Below are positions 1-7,571 of a stretch of DNA of 64,000 bases, one piece after another. The notes beneath the pieces are model-generated. The model did not search any database. It was not told the origin of the DNA and was given only the letters and a program-made list of their open reading frames with translations. Origin of the DNA: Falsiroseomonas sp050563525 (GTDB taxonomy: Bacteria > Pseudomonadota > Alphaproteobacteria > Acetobacterales > Acetobacteraceae). The stretch lies in contig NZ_JBNXUN010000013.1 in assembly GCF_050563525.1 (NCBI RefSeq), positions 62,001-126,000 on the forward strand, in the 5' to 3' direction. The number at the start of each line of letters is the position of its first letter. The first letter of the stretch is position 1. Both the position numbers and the translations under genes were made by a program.

Positions 1-2
1 CG

Positions 3-284
3 GGCCAGATCTCGGAGAACCCGGTGCGGACCCAGTTCGGCTGGCACGTCATCAAGGTGGAGGAACGCCGCGCCGTGCCGCCGCCGGCCTTCGACGAAGC
101 CCGCGAGAGCCTGCGCCAGCGCGCCTTCGAGGAAGCCGTCACCGCCGAGGTCGACCGTGTCCGCGCCGGCGCCCGGATCGAGCGCTTCGCGATGGATGGC
201 AGCCCGCTGCCCGCCACACCCGCGCCCTCCCTGCTTGATGGCGCCGCCCCGCCGGCCGCCGCCCCCGCACAACCCCGGCGCTGA
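3..284 (+). CDS. Peptidyl-prolyl cis-trans isomerase, parvulin type (C-terminal part)
   Basis: The window opens inside this gene, so only about the last 93 residues are visible. They begin with the typical end of a parvulin (PpiC) domain: a GQIS segment followed by RTQFGWHVIKVEERR, the last strand of the rotamase fold. After this comes an acidic helix and then an Ala/Pro-rich tail. Parvulins catalyse cis-trans isomerisation of prolyl bonds, and long bacterial ones are usually periplasmic folding factors, but the localisation signal lies outside the window. argJ starts 11 bases after the stop, so the two may be co-transcribed. The family call is firm; the exact member (PrsA or SurA-like) cannot be told. 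Confidence 0.82.
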   Translation, partial: GQISENPVRTQFGWHVIKVEERRAVPPPAFDEARESLRQRAFEEAVTAEVDRVRAGARIERFAMDGSPLPATPAPSLLDGAAPPAAAPAQPRR

Positions 285-295
285 GGGTCCCGACC

Positions 296-1534
296 ATGGC
301 TGGCAAGGATCTTCCGGTGTCGCCGCTCGCCCTGCCGCTGCCGGAGATGCCGCCCATCGCGGGCGTCAGCCTCGGCTCCGGCCGCGCCGAGATCCGCTAC
401 AAGGCGCGGGAGGATGTCACCATGATGACCTTCCCTGCCGGCACCACCGTGGCGGGCGTCTTCACCAAGAACAAGTGCCCCGGCGCGCCGGTGGACTGGT
501 GCCGCGCGGCGCTGAAGGGCGGCAAGGCGCGCGCCCTGGTCGTCACCGCTGGCAATTCCAACGTCTTCACCGGCAAGGCGGGCCGCGAGACCTGCGCGCA
601 GACGGCCAAGTCGATGGCGGAGCTGGCAGGCTGCAAGCCCAACGAGGTGTTCCTGGCCTCGACCGGCGTGATCGGCGAGAAGGTGCCGACCGAGAAGCTG
701 GTCGCCGCCCTGCCGCCGCTGTTCGGGGCGCTCGGCACCGATGGCTGGCCCGCCGCGGCGCGGGCCATCATGACGACTGACACCTTCCCCAAGGGCGCCA
801 CACGCACGGCGCGGATCGGCGAGGCGACGGTGACGGTCTCCGGCATCGCCAAGGGCAGCGGCATGATCGCCCCCGACATGGCGACCATGCTGTGCTTCCT
901 GGCCACCGACGCGAAGGTGCCGGCCGCGGCTCTGCAGAAGATCCTCGCCAAGGGCTCGGACCGGTCGTTCAACTGCGTCACCGTGGACAGCGATACCTCG
1001 ACCAGCGACACCGTGCTGCTGTTCGCCACCGGCGCCACCAAGCATCCCCGCGTGCCGGCCGAGGGTGGCCCCCTGCTGAAGGACTTCGCCCGCGCGGTGC
1101 ATGAGGTGCTGATGGATTTGGCGCTGATGGTCGCCCGTGACGGCGAGGGCGCGCAGAAGCTGATCCGCATCGACGTGACCGGTGCCGTCTCCGCCCGTTC
1201 CGCCCACCGCATCGCCATGTCGATCGCCAATTCGCCCCTGGTGAAGACCGCGATCGCCGGGGAGGACGCCAACTGGGGCCGCATCGTTATGGCCGTGGGC
1301 AAGGCCGGCGAACCCGCCGACCGCGACCTGCTCTCGGTGGCGATCGGCGGCACCTGGATGGCGCGCGACGGCGGCGTGGTGCCGGGCTACGACGAGACGC
1401 CCGTCATCGCCCACATGAAAGGGCGCGAGGTGGCCATCGAGGTGGACCTGGCGCTCGGGCGCGGCAAGGCAACGGCTTGGACCTGCGACCTGACGCATGG
1501 CTATATCGATATCAACGGCGCCTACCGGTCCTGA
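296..1534 (+). CDS. argJ: Bifunctional glutamate N-acetyltransferase / ornithine acetyltransferase
   Basis: ArgJ transfers the acetyl group from N-acetylornithine to glutamate (cyclic arginine pathway). In many species it also makes N-acetylglutamate from acetyl-CoA. The 412-residue length is normal. The self-cleavage region is clear: KGSGMIAPDMATMLCF, with the nucleophilic threonine near residue 197, where the precursor splits into alpha and beta chains. TTDTFPKGA and the ANWGRI segment are also family signatures. The ATG at 296 lies 11 bases after the isomerase stop. argD and argF are in this window too, but not in the same operon. Identification is secure; whether the enzyme is mono- or bifunctional cannot be read from sequence. 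Confidence 0.95.
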   Translation: MAGKDLPVSPLALPLPEMPPIAGVSLGSGRAEIRYKAREDVTMMTFPAGTTVAGVFTKNKCPGAPVDWCRAALKGGKARALVVTAGNSNVFTGKAGRETCAQTAKSMAELAGCKPNEVFLASTGVIGEKVPTEKLVAALPPLFGALGTDGWPAAARAIMTTDTFPKGATRTARIGEATVTVSGIAKGSGMIAPDMATMLCFLATDAKVPAAALQKILAKGSDRSFNCVTVDSDTSTSDTVLLFATGATKHPRVPAEGGPLLKDFARAVHEVLMDLALMVARDGEGAQKLIRIDVTGAVSARSAHRIAMSIANSPLVKTAIAGEDANWGRIVMAVGKAGEPADRDLLSVAIGGTWMARDGGVVPGYDETPVIAHMKGREVAIEVDLALGRGKATAWTCDLTHGYIDINGAYRS

Positions 1535-1535
1535 G

Positions 1536-2555
1536 GTGACGGCTGACCTTCCCGAGGACTTCCAGCCGCTGCGGACGGAGCGCCTGACCCTCCGGCCGCT
1601 GCGGCCTGAGGATGCGGCCGACCTGCACCGGCTGGTAAATGACTGGGAAGTGGCCAAGACCCTGGCCCGTGTCCCCTTCCCCTACCCGCGCGCCCTCGCC
1701 GATGAATGGATCGCCTCGACCCAGGCGCAGATGCAGGCGCGCATCGCCTGGCACCTGGCCATCACCGGGCTGGAGGCGGCCGGCGAGCCGGGGGAGCGGG
1801 AGGTGCTGGTCGGCTGCATCGGCCTGAGCATGCACGCCACGAAGCGGGAGGCCGAGCTCGGCTACTGGATCGGGCGCCGCTTCTGGGGCCACGGGGTCGG
1901 GCCGGAAGCCGCGGCACGGCTGGCGAGTTGGGCCCTGGCCAACCTGGAGCTGGACCGGCTGGTGGCCTCCGCCCTGGTCGAGAATGCCCGCAGCCAGGCC
2001 CTGCTGCGCCGCATCGGTTTCCGGGAGACCGGCGACGGTGTGCGGGAATTCCTCGCCCGCGGCGGCACCATGCCGGTGAAGCTGTTCGAGTTGACCCGCG
2101 ATGACCTGCCGCGGACGAGCCCGGTGCTGGCCGACCAGCCGCAAGCGGCGGGCGGGGCGAATATCCTGCTGGTCGCCGCCTGCGCGCTGATCGACCCGGA
2201 TGGCCGCGTGCTGCTGGCGCGGCGGCCGGAGGGCAAGCCGATGGCGGGCCTATGGGAATTCCCCGGCGGCAAGGTTCAGGCCGGGGAGACGCCCGAAGCC
2301 GCGCTGATCCGCGAGTTGAAGGAGGAACTGGCGATCGACGTGGCCGAAAGCTGCCTCGCCCCCTTCGCCTTCGCCAGCCATCCTTTGGGCGAGCGCCACC
2401 TGCTGATGCCCTTGTACCTGTGCCGCCGCTGGGAAGGCCGGGTGGCGCCGCTGGAGGGCCAGGCACTGGCCTGGGTGCGGCCCAGCAAGCTGGCCGACTA
2501 TGCGATGCCGCCCGCCGACAAGCCGCTGGTCGCCCTGCTGCGAGACTTCTTGTAG
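1536..2555 (+). CDS. GNAT acetyltransferase fused to a NUDIX (MutT-like) hydrolase
   Basis: One reading frame carries two domains. Residues 1-190 are a RimJ/RimL-type GNAT acetyltransferase (RTERLTLRPLRPEDAADL at the start, GYWIGRRFWGHG and NARSQALLRRIGF later). Residues 205-339 are a NUDIX domain starting LLVAACALIDPDGRVLLARR, with a complete Nudix box (GGKVQAGETPEAALIREL then KEEL) near residues 244-266. MutT-like NUDIX enzymes hydrolyse oxidised or surplus nucleoside triphosphates; the GNAT half probably acetylates a protein or small-molecule amine. I chose the GTG at 1536, just past the argJ stop. An in-frame ATG at 1497 would overlap argJ by 38 bases. Domain calls are firm; the substrates are unknown. 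Confidence 0.88.
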   Translation: MTADLPEDFQPLRTERLTLRPLRPEDAADLHRLVNDWEVAKTLARVPFPYPRALADEWIASTQAQMQARIAWHLAITGLEAAGEPGEREVLVGCIGLSMHATKREAELGYWIGRRFWGHGVGPEAAARLASWALANLELDRLVASALVENARSQALLRRIGFRETGDGVREFLARGGTMPVKLFELTRDDLPRTSPVLADQPQAAGGANILLVAACALIDPDGRVLLARRPEGKPMAGLWEFPGGKVQAGETPEAALIRELKEELAIDVAESCLAPFAFASHPLGERHLLMPLYLCRRWEGRVAPLEGQALAWVRPSKLADYAMPPADKPLVALLRDFL

Positions 2556-2618
2556 CCGCCACCGCGATGCTAGCCTGCCATCCTCGACGCGTCGCGATTT
2601 CCGCCCGGAGCCTGCCCG

Positions 2619-3380
2619 ATGACCGCCGCCAACCCCACCGCCTGTCTCCTGGTCATCGGCAACGAAGTGCTGTCCGGGCGCACCAGGGACCTCAACATCA
2701 ACTTCCTGGCGATCCGCCTGGGCGAGATCGGCATTCCGCTGCGCGAGGTCCGCATCATCCCCGACGTGCGGGAGACCATCATCGCCACGCTGAACGAGGT
2801 CCGGCCGAAATTCGACCACGTCTTCACCACCGGCGGCATCGGCCCGACGCATGACGACATCACCAGCGAATGCGTCGCCGGCGCCTTCGGCCTGCCCTGG
2901 GAGCCGCATCCGGAGGCCTGGGCGCGGCTGGAGCGCCACTACAAGCCCGGCGACTTCAACCCGGCCCGCCAGCGCATGGCGACGATGCCACGCGGCGCGA
3001 CCCTGATCGAGAACGCCATCTCCATCGCCCCCGGCTTCACGGTGGAGAACGTGCATGTGCTGGCCGGCGTGCCGCGCATCATGCAGGCGATGTTTGAAAG
3101 CCTCGCCCCCACCCTCCAGGGTGGCCCACCCATCGCCTCGCGCGCCGTGCACGCCGATGGCGTCATGGAGGGCCGTATCGCGGAGGGGCTGGCGGCGATC
3201 CAGGCGCGCTGGCCGGACCTCGACATCGGCAGCTACCCCTACTACCGCATGGGCGGCGGTGGCGTCGCGCTGGTCGCCAAGGGCAGCGATGCGGAGGCAG
3301 TTGAAGCCGCGGCGCACGACATCACGGTCCTGCTGCGCGCGCTCGGTAGCCATCCAGTGCAGGGCGAGCCGCCGGTCTGA
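2619..3380 (+). CDS. CinA-type competence/damage-inducible domain protein (MoaB/Mog fold)
   Basis: A 253-residue stand-alone molybdopterin-binding-fold protein, as in the N-terminal half of CinA. Visible signatures are LLVIGNEVLSGRTRDLN near the start and the FTTGGIGPTHDDIT loop, the MoaB/Mog nucleotide-binding motif. A PGFTVENVHVLAGVPRIMQ segment follows, as in CinA. The C-terminal nicotinamide-nucleotide amidase domain of full-length CinA is absent, which is common in alphaproteobacteria. The stop codon lies within the first unit of a 13-bp tandem repeat. The physiological role is not established; ADP-ribose pyrophosphatase activity is known for CinA relatives. Confidence 0.85.
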   Translation: MTAANPTACLLVIGNEVLSGRTRDLNINFLAIRLGEIGIPLREVRIIPDVRETIIATLNEVRPKFDHVFTTGGIGPTHDDITSECVAGAFGLPWEPHPEAWARLERHYKPGDFNPARQRMATMPRGATLIENAISIAPGFTVENVHVLAGVPRIMQAMFESLAPTLQGGPPIASRAVHADGVMEGRIAEGLAAIQARWPDLDIGSYPYYRMGGGGVALVAKGSDAEAVEAAAHDITVLLRALGSHPVQGEPPV

Positions 3381-3430
3381 GCCGCCGGTCTGAGCCGCCG
3401 GTCTGAGCCGCCGGTCTGAGCCGCCGGTCT
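3366..3430 (+). repeat. Five perfect copies of a 13-bp tandem repeat
   Basis: The unit gagccgccggtct repeats five times without error. A degenerate sixth copy (gcgctattggtct) follows at 3431-3443. The first unit encodes the last residues of the CinA-type gene, and its stop TGA spans the junction of units one and two. Loss or gain of units would therefore leave the stop codon intact. Units of 13 bp are typical of slippage-prone minisatellites. Confidence 0.93.
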
Positions 3431-3610
3431 GCGCTATTGGTCTGAACCATTGATGGCATCAACCGCGGCGGCTCACCGATCCGATCTACCGGCGTAAGCA
3501 CCATTGCGCGATTTTCAGCCGCCCCCATCTGCCGTGTCGAACAAGGCGCGGTGATGCGCGGGGCAGGATTGGCCCCGCGCCGCACCGAGAGGCCGATAGG
3601 ATCTCGCCCC

Positions 3611-4249
3611 GTGAACATCCACACCCCCGCCCGCTCCCTTGCCGACCAGCCTGCCACGCCGATCCGCCCGAGCCGGGAGGAGGCGGAGGCCGCCGTCCGC
3701 ACGCTGCTGATGTGGGCCGGGGACGACCCCACGCGCGAAGGACTGGTGGACACCCCCGCCCGTGTCGCCCGGGCCTATGGCGAGTTCTTCTCGGGCTACG
3801 AGACCGATCCGGTGGAACTGCTCGCGCGATCCTTCGAGGAGACGGACGGCTACGACGAGATGGTGGTGCTGCGCGACATCCGCCTGGAAAGCCACTGCGA
3901 GCACCACCTGGTACCGATCATCGGCCGCGCGCACATCGCCTACATCCCGAACGGCCGCGTCGTCGGCATCTCCAAACTCGCCCGGGTGCTGGAGACCTAC
4001 GCCAAGCGACTGCAGATTCAGGAAAAGCTGACGGCGCAGGTGGCCAACACCATCGAGCAGGTGCTGCAGCCCAAGGGCGTCGCCGTGGTGATCGAGGCGC
4101 AGCACCAGTGCATGACCACGCGCGGGATCCACAAGCCGGGCGTCTCCATGGTCACCAGCCGCATGCTCGGCGCTTTCCGCGACGATCCCGAGGTGCGGCG
4201 TGAATTCCTGACGATGCTCGGCGCGCCGCGGACGAGCGTCGAGGCCTAA
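3611..4249 (+). CDS. folE: GTP cyclohydrolase I
   Basis: FolE opens GTP to 7,8-dihydroneopterin triphosphate, the first step toward tetrahydrofolate and related pterins. Zinc ligands are present: Cys96 and His99 in LESHCEHHLVP and Cys167 in the HQCMTTRG motif, together with ISKLARVLETYAKRLQIQEK. The conserved C-terminal SRMLGAFRDD is also there. I prefer the GTG at 3611 (212 residues), because TAGGA sits 9-12 bases upstream and the protein then starts just before the family core. An in-frame GTG at 3551 would add 20 unconserved residues. The gene converges on the RidA-like gene with only 9 bases between them. Confidence 0.93.
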   Translation: MNIHTPARSLADQPATPIRPSREEAEAAVRTLLMWAGDDPTREGLVDTPARVARAYGEFFSGYETDPVELLARSFEETDGYDEMVVLRDIRLESHCEHHLVPIIGRAHIAYIPNGRVVGISKLARVLETYAKRLQIQEKLTAQVANTIEQVLQPKGVAVVIEAQHQCMTTRGIHKPGVSMVTSRMLGAFRDDPEVRREFLTMLGAPRTSVEA

Positions 4250-4258
4250 CCTCCGAGC

Positions 4259-4645
4259 CTAGCCCACCGCCTCGGCCTCGACCTCGAAGACGAAGCGCGG
4301 GTCGGCCAGCCCGGCCACGATCAGCAGGGTGCTGGCCGGGGCCAGGGTGCCGAGGAACTTCTCCCGCTCCATCCGCCAGGGCGTGATCAGGCCGCGATCG
4401 GTCAGGAACACGCTCATCTTCACAATGTTCGCCGGACCCATGTCGTGCGCGGCCAGGACCGTGCCGAGGTTGGCCAGCGCCTGGGCGATCTGCGCCTCCC
4501 CGCCCGGAACCACCGTGCCGTCCGGCGCCACGCCGATCTGGCCCGAGATGACCAACCGCCGGCTGCCGCCCACGACCAGCGCCGCGTGGGAATAACGTGA
4601 TCCGGGGGTGTGGACGCCCTCGGGGTTGCTGAAGCTGATGCTCAC
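4259..4645 (-). CDS. RidA/YjgF family protein lacking the catalytic arginine
   Basis: A 128-residue single-domain protein of the Rid (YjgF/YER057c/UK114) family. True RidA enzymes hydrolyse reactive enamine/imine intermediates released by PLP enzymes. The fold is recognisable from the strand-rich start, the VISGQIGVAPDG segment and a closing FEVEAEAV strand. In E. coli RidA the catalytic arginine lies in a P-A-R-S segment; here the aligned residues are P-A-S-T. This suggests a Rid subfamily other than RidA proper, and deaminase activity should not be assumed. Its ATG overlaps the stop of the upstream lipoprotein gene by 4 bases (ATGA), so the two are translationally coupled. Confidence 0.85.
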   Translation of the reverse strand: MSISFSNPEGVHTPGSRYSHAALVVGGSRRLVISGQIGVAPDGTVVPGGEAQIAQALANLGTVLAAHDMGPANIVKMSVFLTDRGLITPWRMEREKFLGTLAPASTLLIVAGLADPRFVFEVEAEAVG

Positions 4646-5322
4646 GTGCCCGCCCCCCCGGTGAACGGCGTTCCGGCCGGCGCACCACCGGACAGCTCCT
4701 CGCGCTCGATCGGCACCGGGGCGGGGGCGTTGGGCGTCAGGCCCTCGGCCAGCCAGGCCCGCAGCGTCCGGCGCATCTGGAATTCGAACTCCACGTTCAT
4801 CGCCTCCATCGCCTGCCGCACCACATCCTCCGCCGCCCGCAGCCGCGTGGCCGGGGTGGCGCCATCGGCGACCGTCTGGCTGCGCTGTGCCTGGGCTTCG
4901 ACGAAGGCGACGCGCGCCGCATCCGGCCCGGCCAGGATTTCAACCCGGACCGCCAGTTCAACGGTCAGGCGCTCGCCCGGTTCGCCCGAGAACATCCCGC
5001 CGCCGGCCAGCCGCTGCCGGACGAAGCGGGCATTGGCGATGACGAAACGGGCGCGGCCCTCCGTGCCGATCGGCACGAGGCGGTGTTCCGCCATCCGGCG
5101 TAGTTCCACATCCGGGCGCATCGGCGCCGGTTCCGTCACCTGCACGGCACCGGGCAGCGGGGACGCGATCTCAATGTCGAGCACGTTGAGCCGCAGCGGG
5201 GTCAGGTGCCGGTAGCCCTCCACCAGCGGCCGCAGCGGCGGCGGTTCCGGCGCGGAGGCACAGGCGGCAGGCAGCAGCGGCAGGACCAGGGCGGCTTTCA
5301 GCAGGTGGCGACGCATCGGCAT
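4642..5322 (-). CDS. Putative lipoprotein, function unknown
   Basis: A 226-residue protein with a lipoprotein signal peptide: MPMRRHLLKAALVLPLLPAAC, with a lipobox (LPAAC) and the acylated cysteine near residue 21. The mature part contains strands and a long C-terminal helix (RLRAAEDVVRQAMEAMNVEF). I do not recognise a named family. It probably sits on the inner or outer membrane facing the periplasm. The ATG at 5322 or the one at 5316 could be used; both give the same signal peptide core. Its 3' end overlaps the RidA-like gene by 4 bases, so they form a two-gene operon. Confidence 0.75.
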   Translation of the reverse strand: MPMRRHLLKAALVLPLLPAACASAPEPPPLRPLVEGYRHLTPLRLNVLDIEIASPLPGAVQVTEPAPMRPDVELRRMAEHRLVPIGTEGRARFVIANARFVRQRLAGGGMFSGEPGERLTVELAVRVEILAGPDAARVAFVEAQAQRSQTVADGATPATRLRAAEDVVRQAMEAMNVEFEFQMRRTLRAWLAEGLTPNAPAPVPIEREELSGGAPAGTPFTGGAGT

Positions 5323-5409
5323 GGGGCAGGTTCCTCGCGGCCCCACCTCCGGTAATGCAGTGGGGCCGCCGGGTCCAGCCGTAACGTTTGCCTAAGCCGG
5401 ACCCATTCC

Positions 5410-6387
5410 CTAGGCGCGACCGGCCTTGCCATCCACCTCGGAGCGTTCGAACCGGAAATCCAGCGCGCAGAACTCGCAGGTCATGGTGATGGCGCCGGAT
5501 TCGGCCATGTGGTCGAGGTCCTCCGGCCCGAAATTCTCCAGCACCGCCGCCAGCCGTGCGCGGGAACAGCGGCAGCCATAGGACAATGCGCGGGGGCGAT
5601 CCACCAGCAGGCCCTCGGCATGGAACAGCCGGTGCAGCAGGCGGTCGGCGGTCAGAGTGTCGTCCAGCATCTCGTCGGACTTCAGCGTGCCGACCAGGGC
5701 CTGGGCGGTGCGCCAGGCATCGTCCTGGTCCTCCTGGTTCGCCTCCGCCACAACGCCACCTTCCGTCGCCACGCGCTCGATCACCAGGGCGGTGGCGCGC
5801 CAGCCGGCCAGGCTGCGGCCGCAGGCCAGGTGGACCTGGCTCTGCAACTGTTCGGAAGTGCGGAAGTAGTTGTCGGTCATCTCGGCCAGGCTCTTGCCCT
5901 CGATCGCGACGATGCCCTGGTAGCGCTCCATGTCGTCGCCCTGGTCGCAGGTGAAGGCGAAGTAGCCGGCGCCCAGAAGGTCCGCGGCGGTCGGGTGCGG
6001 GTTTTCCGCCAGCAGCGCCTCCAGCCGCGCCGCATCCACCTTGGCGGTGCCACGCAGCGCGCCGGCATCGGTGCAATCGGCCAGCAGAAGGGACACCGGG
6101 CCATCGCCCTTGGCCTGCAGGCTGAAGGAGCCCTTGAACTTCAGGGCGGTAGCCAGCGCAGCCGTCAGCGCCAGCGCCTCCCCCATCAGGCGCAGCACGG
6201 CGGGGTGCTGAGAATGCCGGCCGAGGATCGCGTCCGCCAATGCGCCGAGGCGCACCAGCCGGCCGCGCACCGGGCGCTGGTCCAGGTGGAAGGGCAGCAC
6301 GCCGCGCGGCACCACCAGGTCGGGCACGGGCGGGCGGTCATGGTTCAGGAAGGCGGGGGTGGCGGAAGGGGCGGTCGGATCGGTCAC
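5410..6387 (-). CDS. hslO: Redox-regulated chaperone Hsp33
   Basis: Hsp33 is a cytoplasmic holdase switched on when oxidation releases zinc from four cysteines. The C-terminal zinc site is visible as YGCRCS followed about 30 residues later by CEFCALDF (CxC and CxxC). Core signatures GPVSLLLADC, MTDNYFRTSEQL and the linker region are present. The length of about 325 residues is slightly longer than E. coli Hsp33 because of an N-terminal extension. The start is uncertain: GTG at 6387 gives MTDPTAPSATP; in-frame GTG 6399 or TTG 6402 are alternatives, and no strong Shine-Dalgarno decides between them. Confidence 0.93.
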   Translation of the reverse strand: MTDPTAPSATPAFLNHDRPPVPDLVVPRGVLPFHLDQRPVRGRLVRLGALADAILGRHSQHPAVLRLMGEALALTAALATALKFKGSFSLQAKGDGPVSLLLADCTDAGALRGTAKVDAARLEALLAENPHPTAADLLGAGYFAFTCDQGDDMERYQGIVAIEGKSLAEMTDNYFRTSEQLQSQVHLACGRSLAGWRATALVIERVATEGGVVAEANQEDQDDAWRTAQALVGTLKSDEMLDDTLTADRLLHRLFHAEGLLVDRPRALSYGCRCSRARLAAVLENFGPEDLDHMAESGAITMTCEFCALDFRFERSEVDGKAGRA

Positions 6388-6523
6388 GGGCGAAACCACC
6401 AACTGGCGCGGGACTTGCGCGAAAACAGGAAGGCCGGCGAGGGCATGGCCCTGCCGGCAGCGGACGCTACGAAGACCTCAGATGGGGGCGGCCGGGCGTC
6501 CCGGCCACCTCCCCAGGCGCAGG

Positions 6524-7057
6524 TCAGAAGATCGAATCGAGCAGGCCACGGCGTGGCGGCTGCGCCACCGGGGTCACGCCATCCGTGCTTTCGCGGCCGA
6601 GCGCCGCATTCTCCCGCAGGCGCTGCGCCTCCCGCTGCGCATCCAGCGCCGTGCCGGGCTGCGTCTGGTCGGCACGCCAGAACATCAGGCGGTCCACCAC
6701 GCTGCGGTCCGGCCGGTCCAGCCGCAGGCTTTCGGCATCGACCTGGCTGCGGATGTTGTCGGGTGCCGCCTGCCCGGCCTGGGCCAACAGCGCGCGTTCC
6801 GCGCCGGAGGGTGCGGCGGCGGCCTGGGGCACGGTGCCGAGGATGGCGCTGGCGGGCGGGCGCTGTTCCTGCGGCCGCGGCGCGCCGGGGGTCGGCAGCG
6901 GCAGGTCCGTCATGCGCGGCGGCACCGAGAGCGGCGCCCGGGTGGTGACCTGGAATTCATCCGGCGGGTCCCGGGTGAAGCCCAGAGACCGGGCGGTGTC
7001 GCCGCCACACCCTGCAAGCAGGGGCAGGCCGAGCAGAACGGTGCGGAAAAGCTTCAT
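6524..7057 (-). CDS. DUF3035 family lipoprotein
   Basis: A 177-residue lipoprotein with signal MKLFRTVLLGLPLLAGC and lipobox LAGC. The mature part fits the DUF3035 family of alphaproteobacteria. It has a conserved GFTRDPPDEFQVTTRAPLSV segment just after the cysteine and a C-terminal stretch rich in Pro, Gln and Arg. The function is unknown. Its ATG overlaps the lspA stop by 4 bases. It is therefore the last gene of an ileS-lspA-DUF3035 operon, which is neat because LspA is the peptidase that processes lipoproteins of this kind. Confidence 0.85.
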   Translation of the reverse strand: MKLFRTVLLGLPLLAGCGGDTARSLGFTRDPPDEFQVTTRAPLSVPPRMTDLPLPTPGAPRPQEQRPPASAILGTVPQAAAAPSGAERALLAQAGQAAPDNIRSQVDAESLRLDRPDRSVVDRLMFWRADQTQPGTALDAQREAQRLRENAALGRESTDGVTPVAQPPRRGLLDSIF

Positions 7058-7566
7058 GGGACGCTTCCCTTAACGGCCGGCGATGGCCGGAACAAGGCAT
7101 CGCCGATCAATGCCATCACGCCAAGTACAATTGCCGCATCGGCCGGGTTGAACACGTACCAGTGCCAGCCCCAGGCGTGGGCGTCGAAGAAATCCGCCAC
7201 GCCGCCGAAGCGGAAGCGGTCTATCACATTGCCCACCGCCCCGCCCACCACGGCGCCAAGTGCCAGGGCGGTGAGGCGGTTCTCGGCGCGGGCCATCCAG
7301 CGCAGCAGGAAGCCGGCGATGCCGAGCGCCAGCAGTGCCAGCAGCGCCTGGGACCAGGCCGCGTCGCCGGCGAGCAGGCCGAAGGTCACGCCGCGGTTCC
7401 AGACCATGGTGAGGTCGAAGCCGAAGGGCCCCAGTGCCACCAGGGGGATATGCCCGACGCGCGGCAGGTCCAGCACGAACAGCATGTACCACTTCGTCGC
7501 CTGGTCGACGGCGAGCACCGCCAGGGCCAGCAGCAGGCCGATCCGCAGCATGCCGTTTTGCAGCAT
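7054..7566 (-). CDS. lspA: Lipoprotein signal peptidase (signal peptidase II)
   Basis: LspA is an inner-membrane aspartyl protease that cuts prolipoproteins just before the lipidated cysteine. The 170-residue product has four hydrophobic segments and the conserved boxes: VDQATKWY, NRGVTFGL, VVGGAVGNVIDR (first catalytic Asp) and FNPADAAI (second catalytic Asp). The ATG at 7566 lies 5 bases after the ileS stop, matching the common ileS-lspA arrangement. Its 3' end overlaps the DUF3035 lipoprotein gene. Identification is secure. Confidence 0.95.
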   Translation of the reverse strand: MLQNGMLRIGLLLALAVLAVDQATKWYMLFVLDLPRVGHIPLVALGPFGFDLTMVWNRGVTFGLLAGDAAWSQALLALLALGIAGFLLRWMARAENRLTALALGAVVGGAVGNVIDRFRFGGVADFFDAHAWGWHWYVFNPADAAIVLGVMALIGDALFRPSPAVKGSVP

Positions 7567-7571
7567 GGGCT

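Noticed and set aside
3551..3610. An N-terminal extension of FolE from GTG 3551
   Set aside because: The added 20 residues have no conservation and the GTG at 3611 has a better-placed ribosome-binding site.
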